A stretch of 64,000 nt of DNA, taken from assembly GCA_021234155.1 (NCBI GenBank), contig JAJEKV010000001.1, positions 18,371,382-18,435,381 on the forward strand, written 5' to 3'. Origin of the DNA: Isoetes taiwanensis (lineage: Eukaryota > Streptophyta > Lycopodiopsida > Isoetales > Isoetaceae). The notes under the pieces were generated by a model. That model ran no database searches, was not told the origin of the DNA, and was given only the letters and a program-made list of their open reading frames with translations. Below are positions 32,221 through 39,856 of this stretch, piece by piece (the first letter of the stretch is position 1; the number at the start of each line of letters is the position of its first letter). A program made the translations under genes and the position numbers.

Positions 32221-32571
32221 CTACGGTGGCGGCGAAGGCTTGCTATAATATCTGAAGGGACTGTGTGTAGGCTCTATGTAGTCGCTAGAAAATGGCATCT
32301 CTCCCTGCAAACAGCATCATCCATCATAGGTATTTATTTTTCCTTCTGCGAATTATAAAGTACTTACTTACCTCTGAGGCTTTCTGAACAAAAAGACCTC
32401 TCCTTCCTCCCGCCAATGCCCTGTATTCTTTTGCTTGTGCTTCTCCTGCACAAAATTCAGTTACTTTTCGTTTTGCAATCGTATTTCATTTTTTACACAA
32501 ACATACTTACCGGAACAAGTCGAAGTTATAAGAAGAATTGCAAGCACTAGTACAACTTTTGTTTCTGCCAT
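32221..32571 (-). CDS. Small secreted peptide precursor, 72 aa, copy 1
   Basis: Three exons read on the minus strand: 32571-32511, 32445-32372 and 32304-32221, with GT-AG introns of 65 and 67 bp. Exon lengths (61, 74, 84) and phases equal those of the paralog at 59106-59473. The product has a signal peptide (MAETKVVLVLAILLITSTCS), a basic middle (AGGRRGLFVQK) and a C-terminus SDYIEPTHSPFRYYSKPSPPP (position 8 of the segment varies from the paralog). Asp-Tyr near the end of a short secreted precursor recalls tyrosine-sulfated plant peptides (PSY, RGF/GLV), but no full consensus is met. It probably acts outside the cell as a signal. The C-terminal segment differs strongly from the paralog while the rest is alike. 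Confidence 0.72.
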
Positions 32572-33293
32572 TGCTGCTTTTCTTTTGTGTAAGTAGTTAG
32601 AAGCTTATTTGAAGCCTCACATTTCTTACTCTCGGATTTTTTCGCATCGGAGCTTCCATGGGAGCTTCCTTTCCTTGCATTAAAAATCTTATATCTTATA
32701 TAATATAGTATCGGTGGCTGTACGCTTAAAGAATTGACTTAGACCATTCTTTTCCCTCTTTCACATTACATATAAATTTGAATTCGCACTAGTGGAATTC
32801 AAAATTCTTGAATTCCTATACACCAAAATGAGCGCTTTTAAAACTTTAGAACATGTTCCACTTTTACGCGTTGTACTATGTTGCCCCCACATGTACTCTT
32901 AATCCAAATGGAGTTTAGTGATTTCAACTTCTACCATTAGCAATTGGAATTTCAAAATAGGGTGTAAAAATTTGGCTTGGGATATTTAAATATGAGACAT
33001 ATTTAAATATGAGACATGGAAATCCAAGACATGAGACATGGGTTATTTAAATATGAGACATGAGACATGAGACATAGAAATATCGACTTTTTGAAAATCC
33101 AAAAAGCTTTTTTGGAGTACGATTTCAATTTTCAATTTTGACCTTTCCAAGTTCTACAGATCGATATCACCCCTTCCAATTTCAGCATGCATATGCCACT
33201 ATTGTGCCAAACGTTTATGTGCGGCAGAAGAAATGACCATTTCAAAATCCATCATTGTTGCATCTCTGCATTCCTAAAGATCTTCAAACCTCG
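32572..33293. other. Promoter side of peptide gene 1 and arm of the inverted duplication
   Basis: The part up to about 33060 matches, inverted, 33770-33912 plus 36649-36850. Near 32700-32760 it also matches the sequence flanking the Helitron at 56198 and so gives the empty site of that insertion. A minisatellite lies at 32982-33073. Confidence 0.55.
32982..33073 (+). repeat. ATTTAAATATGAGACAT minisatellite
   Basis: Three imperfect units of ATTTAAATATGAGACAT plus four or more GAGACAT or AGACATG subunits. Confidence 0.75.
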
Positions 33294-33362
33294 CCTCTTT
33301 CATCCATACGATCCATAGCAACCATGTGGCCTCTTTCATCCATACGATCCATAGCAACCATG
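33294..33362 (+). repeat. Tandem duplication of 33 bp
   Basis: CCTCTTTCATCCATACGATC followed by CATAGCAACCATG occurs at 33294-33326 and 33330-33362, separated by TGG. Confidence 0.9.
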
Positions 33363-33596
33363 CCTTACACAGGTGAAAAGCTAACTTGTTTACCTGAGGC
33401 CTTGGATAAATGCCCAGGAGGACCTCTGACTATGCGGTGAGGGGGCGGTGTTGCCCTCTCCAAACCGGTCGAACTAGCCTGCCAGAATTTCGGGGCTGCC
33501 TCTCTGATGCAGCCGGTATGGTCCTACCCTCTCCAAATCCGGTCATAGCCATAGAAGCAGCCTTAGATGGCGTCGCCAACATGCTGGAACCTTAGA

Positions 33597-33661
33597 CGGT
33601 GAGCAAAGGTGGCACTGCAAAGGTGCTCACCACAGTAGTGCAGTGCCACCTTTGCTCACCG
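33597..33661. repeat. Perfect 23-bp hairpin with 19-base loop
   Basis: The arms 33597-33619 (starting CGGTGAGCAAAGG) and 33639-33661 (ending CCTTTGCTCACCG) are exact reverse complements. The loop itself contains GGTGCTCACC. It could be a MITE remnant, a small-RNA-type hairpin or a recent template-switch product. Confidence 0.85.
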
Positions 33662-33907
33662 CCTCAATGCCACCTTCACCGCCATCCTCCCTTTTTCATT
33701 TTATTTTGTTGGGCATGTTCTAGGGGAAGTATCCAGAATATCCCAAGTTAACAAGATTGATTTTTATGTCTCATGTCTCGTGTTTAATTCTGCCAAGCCA
33801 TAGAATTTTACACCCCAATTGAAATTTTGAAATTCCATCTTGCTAGTGGTATAACTTGAAACTACTAAACTCCGCTTGGATGAAGAGTACATGTGGGGAA
33901 ACATAGT

Positions 33908-33912
33908 GCAAC
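33908..33912 (+). repeat. Target site duplication GCAAC (partner 36649-36653)
   Basis: GCAAC precedes the TG at 33913 and follows the CA at 36648. Confidence 0.85.
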
Positions 33913-34717
33913 TGATATGGATATGGTAGCTCGGGGGAGTGGCCTTGAACCTTGGTCTTGGTGGACTAGCATGGGTGTGTGAGATTGGCAAATTAATGGC
34001 AAGGCAAGGCAAATAAATTGGCAAAGATATTTTACGTTAATAATAGCTAAATAATATCATGTAAGATATTATTTAATGGCTAAGCTTTATAAGGCTTGTT
34101 TAAAAATAGGAATAGCCGAACCTTTTTCTAAAAGAGCCAGCATCGAATTTATAAGGGAGGCTGCATCGAATTTTCAGGGGCATCATCAACGGCTGTCGAC
34201 CAGATTTCGGACGTCTTCAACTAGCTGCTGCTGCCGACTCTGCTGATCCAGCCTTAAGCCCGCTTTGTCCATAAGCCTATTGAGCTTTCCTTTGCCGGAA
34301 CTGTGATCCTTGCCTTAAAGTATTGCCATAGCCTTCTGCTTTGCCATTGATTTGCCAGATCTCAACACCGGTTGGCCCGGTTGGGTGGAGAACTGCCATT
34401 AATCGCCTTGAATTGTGAATCTTCCTCTAGTTTTGGTGAACTAGAGCCGGATTATTTTGAGCTATCGGTGTAGTTCATATCAAAGCTAGATCCATATGAG
34501 TTATTGGTGTAACTCATATCTTATGTTCATTGGATCTGTGCTTATTTGTCTTCTTATTTCATACTTAGATCATTTTATCATTGCTAACGGTTTATTCTGT
34601 GGATTCTGTAGCAAACCTAGACGACTTACAGGTTATGAGATTCTGATTTGTTTGAAGAAGTCTGGTATTCTATTTAGAAGAGATAAAAGGTATGGTTTAT
34701 TGTTGTGAACCATATCA
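33913..34717 (+). repeat. 5' LTR of the hairpin element
   Basis: It contains four hairpins: loop 33958-33963 (six-pair stem with wobbles), loop 34433-34438 (CTCTAGTT/AACTAGAG), loop TCGGTG 34465-34470 (TGAGCTA/TAGTTCA) and loop 34504-34509 (ATATGAGTTA/TAACTCATAT). Confidence 0.92.
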
Positions 34718-34719
34718 AT

Positions 34720-34731
34720 TGGTATCAGAGC
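34720..34731 (+). promoter_or_regulatory. Primer-binding site of the hairpin element
   Basis: TGGTATCAGAGC, two bases after the LTR; initiator tRNA-Met type. Confidence 0.9.
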
Positions 34732-34735
34732 CAAG

Positions 34736-35797
34736 CTATTCCTAAAGTTTGCAAAGACTTTCGGTTGGTGCTGGAGATTGCAAACAGGAATAGAGAATCT
34801 TATTCTGGCTATTCTTGATGTTTGTAAGTCATCTAGTTGGTGCTAGTGATTGCAAATTGGAATAGAATTCCTTCTCCTTTGAGAATCTAAATGATCTTCT
34901 TTCTATGAATTTAAAATCTTTCCTTGAATTATTCTTTCATAATTTGATTCTACCCAGATCACTCAATCTTTAGATATATTGGTACGAAAAAAAAAATGTT
35001 TGTTGCAGGGAACATATAGGTGCAGGTGATTGGTGACATGGAACAAGCAGAGGGAACTGAGCCTAATCTTCCTTATCAATCCATTTCATTTTCCAAAATG
35101 GATCTCCTTCCAATCAAGCCTAAGCAGAACTGACAATCCATCTCCTTGGCCAGGATGGATCTCCATTGAAACTTTTTCTGCATCCATAGAGGACGGATCA
35201 ATCTTTATCTGAACTCTCTATCCTTGACAAATCTTGAACTATTCCAAACTAAACGAGTTTAGTGCGGTCCATTGTTTTAGTAAGATGTCTTGTTAATGAA
35301 TATTTGTCTGTAAGAAATTGTAAATCTATTTTATGATCGTGTTGCTTCTTCCTAATGAATGATCATGCCATTAATAGTTGCACAATGGTTGGTGCCATAA
35401 ACTTGTGTTGATGTTAAAGGATGACACTGAAATTCTAGATTGGTGTCTAGAGTTTTGTGCAGTAGTTGGTGCTACTGGTTGGAGTCGGTGCTTCAACAGG
35501 AACCCTTGATCTTTTCTTAATCTTGCCTTTATCTTAAAACTTAAATTTTATCTAGTAGATCTTAAGCTTTGCTAATATATTTCAAAAGAATAAATCAAAT
35601 CTTCCCTGAATTTTTATCTTAATCTTTAGCCACAACAGTTATGATTGTCATAAATAGTTGGTGCTATTTATGAGATCATAATCCTAGCCTTTGGTCCTTA
35701 AAATGGATTGAGTTGGTGCTCATGTACAAATTGAGTTGGTGCTCATGTACAAATTGAGTTGGTGCTCAATTGGATAAATTAAGTTGGTGCTTAATTT
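34736..35797 (+). repeat. Array of hairpins with constant TTGGTG loop and different stems
   Basis: Loops start at 34765, 34837, 35389, 35440, 35466, 35485 (TCGGTG), 35658, 35713, 35736, 35759 and 35784. Each loop is flanked by arms that pair with each other but differ between sites: CTAG/CTAG, ATGG/CCAT, TCTAGA/TCTAGA, CAGTAG/CTACTG, GTTGGAG/CTTCAAC, CATAAATAG/CTATTTATG, AATTGAG/CTCAATT, AAATTAAG/CTTAATTT. Several have further outer pairs: CTATTCC with GGAATAG at the first two, TCAT-CC-TTAA with TTAA-GG-ATGA around 35363-35424. A constant loop with complementary but unrelated stems is what an RNA structure recognised through its loop would look like. Confidence 0.85.
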
Positions 35798-35830
35798 GTT
35801 TATGGACACAACTGAGGTCAGTTGCCTTCA

Positions 35831-35843
35831 GAAAGGGAGGAAT
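35831..35843 (+). promoter_or_regulatory. Polypurine tract of the hairpin element
   Basis: GAAAGGGAGGAAT directly before the 3' LTR. Confidence 0.8.
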
Positions 35844-36648
35844 TGATATGGATATGGTAGCTCGGGGGAGTGGCCTTGAACCTTGGTCTTGGTGGACTAG
35901 CATGGGTGTGTGAGATTGGCAAATTAATGGCAAGGCAAGGCAAATAAATTGGCAAAGATATTTTACGTTAATAATAGCTAAATAATATCATGTAAGATAT
36001 TATTTAATGGCTAAGCTTTATAAGGCTTGTTTAAAAATAGGAATAGCCGAACCTTTTTCTAAAAGAGCCAGCATCGAATTTATAAGGGAGGCTGCATCGA
36101 ATTTTCAGGGGCATCATCAACGGCTGTCGACCAGATTCCGGACGTCTTCAACTAGCTGCTGCTGCCGACTCTGTTGATCCAGTCTTAAGCCCGCTTTGTC
36201 CATAAGCCTATTGAGCTTTCCTTTGTCGGAACTGTGATCCTTGCCTTAAACTATTGCCATAGCCTTCTGCTTTGCCATTGATTTGCCAGATCTCAACACC
36301 GGTTGGCCCGGTTGGGTGGAGAACTGCCATTAATCGCCTTGAATTGTGAATCTTCCTCTAGTTTTGGTGAACTAGAGCCGGATTATTTTGAGCTATCGGT
36401 GTAGTTCATATCAAAGCTAGATCCATATGAGTTATTGGTGTAACTCATATCTTATGTTCATTGGATCTGTGCTTATTTGTCTTCTTATTTCATACTTAGA
36501 TCATTTTATCATTGCTAACGGTTTATTCTGTGGATTCTGTAGCAAACCTAGACGACTTACAGGTTATGAGATTCTGATTTGTTTGAAGAAGTCTGGTATT
36601 CTATTTAGAAGAGATAAAAGGTATGGTTTATTGTTGTGAACCATATCA
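35844..36648 (+). repeat. 3' LTR of the hairpin element
   Basis: Same length as the 5' LTR and nearly identical. It carries the same four hairpins and is followed by GCAAC. Confidence 0.92.
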
Positions 36649-37603
36649 GCAACTCGTAGGAATTGATGTTCCACGGTTTTAGAAGCACTATTTTGGTTAA
36701 TAGGAATTCAGGAATTTTGAATTCCGTCTAGTGTGAATTTAAATTTCTATGAATTTTGAGAGAAAGAAATGGTCTGAGCCAATTTTTAAGCGTGAGACCA
36801 CGAGAGATGAAAAGAAAGAAAGAAAGTCAAAATACTGAACGGAAGCCCTCTTGGAAATTTAATAGATCTAGTGCCATGCTAGTAAATCCGAGGATAAGAA
36901 CAATAGCTAGGGAACCGCCTGGTTGATAGAAATAAATACAGTCCCTTAACATTTTCTAGAGACCCTTTGCCGCCTGGACATAACTATAAACCTAAGATGG
37001 CTTGGAGTTTATGTAAGCTTAGCGTCTGATACAAATAAATACGGGATTTGCTTAGTGTCCTTCTCTCGAACTCTCAGGCTTAATATCGGAATGTTTTATA
37101 ATCGATTGAATTCTCACGGACCTGCTGTGTTGCCATAACTTATTACGTTAACAGTTCTTGGCCCAAGAATGGCATTTTGACTTACAAACATGCAGGTTGA
37201 ATCAGGTTCAATAACGCTAAGCTTACTTTTTCTTCATTTGGCAATTTTTTTAAGATATGGCATATGCTAAGATTGTAAGGAAACATGAGTAGCGTAAATG
37301 AGAGACAACATAACTTAAGACCTTTGTGGCTTCCACTGCATTTACCCCGTGGTGAACAGATGGTGAGGAAATACTTCTTCATAAAATTCCATTAACACAA
37401 CATAAATTTAAGTTCTTAAAACAGCGATATATTGAATGAATCAATGAAATGGTCTTGAGGCAGGAGACTTGAGCTGTATGAAAAAACAACTAAGAACAGG
37501 AGACCTGTCTGAAAATTGCAAAGCCCAATTGAGGATCCGGAAGTTGGAGATGGAATTGGATGCTAAAACGGGGAGGCAGAGAGAGGCCGTCCCCGTTTTA
37601 GCA
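36649..37603. repeat. Remnant of a third peptide/TPD1 gene-pair copy
   Basis: The part 36700-36800 matches, inverted, the promoter side of peptide gene 1. Near 36990-37040, TGGCTTGGAGTTTATGTA and ACAAATAAATA match the 3' flank of peptide gene 2. About 37490-37580 matches the end of TPD1-like exon 2 on the minus strand. The coding part of the peptide gene itself is gone. At 37557-37603, GCTAAAACGGGG and its reverse complement CCCCGTTTTAGC flank a short purine-rich loop at the edge of the duplication. Confidence 0.65.
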
Positions 37604-38264
37604 AACTGCTTCCGAGAACACCTCTTGTTGGTTATCTGCATAACATAAAATCTAAAATCTAATCTTTTAACAATACATATGACATTTTGGTATGTACTCG
37701 CTTTTACAAAGAATAAGGCTGCTGCATGCAAGGTTCAGAAGCTAGGCATTGTTGAACCAATTTGACATCACTTCCTCACCTATCTATGTTATCTGAGCTA
37801 TTAACAACACAATCCTTTTACATGCAAACATGTAAGAAATTTTTTTGAATCTAAGCACGTGTCTAGAAAAAGCCCACAATGCTCATCTGACTTTTCTGAA
37901 GTCCATGATGCTGATACTGTCAGCTTGCAAGTAAACTCCATATAGTGGCTTCGGCTGCCTCCTCCATATGGTTGTTGATCATGAAAGGAAAGGAGCATGA
38001 ATCACATCACGTCAGTTCCACTTTCAGCAGATAGAAGTTTGAAGATGAATCAAAACATTGTAACTATGAATAAACGAAAATAGCTGTGATAGAATGGAAG
38101 AGACTATAACATTAGGAACAGTAACCTAAATTCATTTGAGCACAAGGGATGTCTTATTTTGTTCAGTTGCTCTTTTGCTCTTGCAGCGAACAAAGTGGAT
38201 TAGGACGTTTTAGCATTTCTTCATGCAGTCCAGTTTGAGTCTAGTCCAGTTTGAGTCTGCATAA
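37604..38264. repeat. Right arm of the inverted duplication, non-Ty3 part
   Basis: Reverse complement of 21738-22415. No gene recognised. Confidence 0.85.
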
Positions 38265-39126
38265 TTGAAGTTCAATAATTATCTGGGTAAGTACAACTTA
38301 ATTCTGGGAATGTCGTGGTTGAAAGTCATAGGGGCCTACATCGATTGTAAAAGCAAGGCTATCCTTTGCACCTTGTCAAATGGTTCTATCAAGAGATTGG
38401 GTAGTCGTCCTATATTTTCTGGTCCTTCTGTGTTGACCTGCAAGCAGGCAAAGCGCTACTGATGGCGTCACAACTACTTCTAACTTCATGGTCAACCCTA
38501 TGTTCAAGAAGGCTACAGTTCTTTAGATGGTTAGCCTTGCAGGGTGGAATCAGTACTATGGAGGTACTCCATCAAAGGGGAATGCTTGCAATGGACCGTT
38601 GTCCACTTGGATGCAATAATACGGAAACACTCTCACATTTGTTCTTTTGCCCCAAAGTTGTGGACTTTTGGAAATGGGTAAGTCCTCTTATTGGTGTTAG
38701 AACTGATCAATGTCTATGGCCTGAAATCTTGGTAGTAACTGATGGGGACAAAGTATCAGCATCATTGGTTAACATAGTGTTGTGGGCTATCTGGAAGCAT
38801 AGATGTGGAATTGCTCTTGGAGGACAGCACTTTTCGTTAGACAAACTAAAGAATATCTTTAATATGGAGGTGGCACTTATGGCTTTAAGCCATCATAGAA
38901 AGTTTGGTCGTTTCTACAACAAAGCTTTAGACAGGATTGGCAGGATCCAAGGCTTCTATCTGTTCTTTAAGTGTCACTGGGCGTCTGGGGATGATACGGG
39001 GGATGATTCGAGCTCCAGCTTGCAAAGGCTGGCCCTTGTATAACTTGGCTATTGTGATCTATTCCTTTAAATAGGAATTATGTACTACAGTTTTCTTTTC
39101 ATTTAATATAATATACCATATTCTTA

Positions 39127-39157
<31 letters not shown>

Positions 39158-39672
39158 GCTACTTGCACAAAGGAGGAATCATGTATATTGGAATGATAAG
39201 TAAAGTTGTGGAGATGCAAGAAACTATTGTTCCAAAAGGTGTCCAGATTGTATTAGAAGAATTTCGGGATGTGTTTCCTGATAAATTAACAGAACTACCT
39301 CCCTTCCGTGAGGTGAATCATGATATTGAATCGCTTCCAAGATCTGCACCATCTTCGCGACCTCCCTATCGTTTTAATGTAGTAGAGATGGCAGAACTTA
39401 AAAATCAGCTTGAAAAATTGGTAGAGCAAGGATTTATTAGGCCTAGCACATCCCTATTTGGAGCTCCTGTCTTATTTGTAAAGAAGAAGGATGGGAGTCT
39501 GCGTTTATGTGTTGATTATAGGCTGCTGAATCAGGTAACTATCAAGAATGGTTATGCTTTGCCACGAGTGGATGATCTATTTGATCAATTAAGTGGTAGC
39601 AAGTTCTTTTCAAAGATCGATTTGCGATCTGGCTACCACCAGATCCGGATTAAGGAAGAGGATATCCCTAAG
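38265..39672 (+). pseudogene. Ty3/gypsy protease-RT fragment interrupted by a LINE
   Basis: It is the same protease end and linker as 21186-21737, then RT as far as [14 protein letters not shown], with the [16 protein letters not shown] and [13 protein letters not shown] blocks. A LINE fragment sits at 38461-39157. At 39672 the frame is cut by the 14.3 kb DNA transposon. The next RT residues are at 53965. Confidence 0.9.
38461..39157 (+). mobile_element. 5'-truncated LINE with poly(A) tail
   Basis: A 194-codon frame (38462-39043) matches the C-terminal end of plant LINE ORF2, the zf-RVT region: FFRWLALQGG, then RGMLAMDRCPLGCNNTETLSHLFF, with the Cys-x3-Cys and His-Leu-Phe-Phe-Cys pattern, and IVLWAIWKHRC further on. 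A 3' untranslated part and a 26-base poly(A) run (39132-39157) follow. The target duplication GCTACT is at 38455-38460 and 39158-39163. The first ATG is where truncation happened to fall, so the frame is not a gene in its own right. Confidence 0.9.
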
Positions 39673-39674
39673 AA

Positions 39675-39697
39675 GTCGTATTTAATTAAAGTGGGAC
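39675..39697 (+). repeat. Left terminal inverted repeat of the 14.3 kb transposon
   Basis: Exact reverse complement of 53940-53962. Short GGGAC words continue inward (39711, 39729). Confidence 0.9.
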
Positions 39698-39856
39698 AAA
39701 TCTTGAATTTTGGGACTCGGACTGAAAATGGGACAAAAAAATTTCTGAATTCATTGCTTGAATAGAATTACACATCACACACAAAGAATTGGGTTACTTG
39801 TTTTCCTCATAAATTTTACAAACCACTAGTTGAGAAAGTTCTCAGGCTTCTCAATA

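Larger units (their letters stand above)
33913..36648 (+). mobile_element. Non-autonomous LTR retrotransposon with TTGGTG-loop hairpins
   Basis: Two 805-bp LTRs (33913-34717 and 35844-36648; about five differences seen) flank a 1126-bp internal region. It has a GCAAC duplication, a tRNA-Met primer site (34720-34731) and a polypurine tract (35831-35843). The LTR ends are TGATATGG and CCATATCA. No gag or pol is present, and the small frames inside (70 codons at 34496 and 36427, 60 at 35030) show no known domain. It must be mobilised by proteins of another element. Its main content is about eleven internal hairpins, plus four per LTR, with the loop TTGGTG or TCGGTG. The LTR similarity implies recent movement. 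It is the size of a small LARD or large TRIM element. Confidence 0.92.

Noticed and set aside
34496-34708. 70-codon membrane-like frame in both LTRs of the hairpin element
   Set aside because: Identical copies are expected from LTR identity, the AT-rich hydrophobic content is typical of chance frames, and the ATG lies within a hairpin arm.
37557-37603. GCTAAAACGGGG...CCCCGTTTTAGC as a terminator hairpin
   Set aside because: The first arm is part of the TPD1-like exon remnant, and the second arm starts at the breakpoint of the inverted duplication. It is a junction product in a eukaryotic context.
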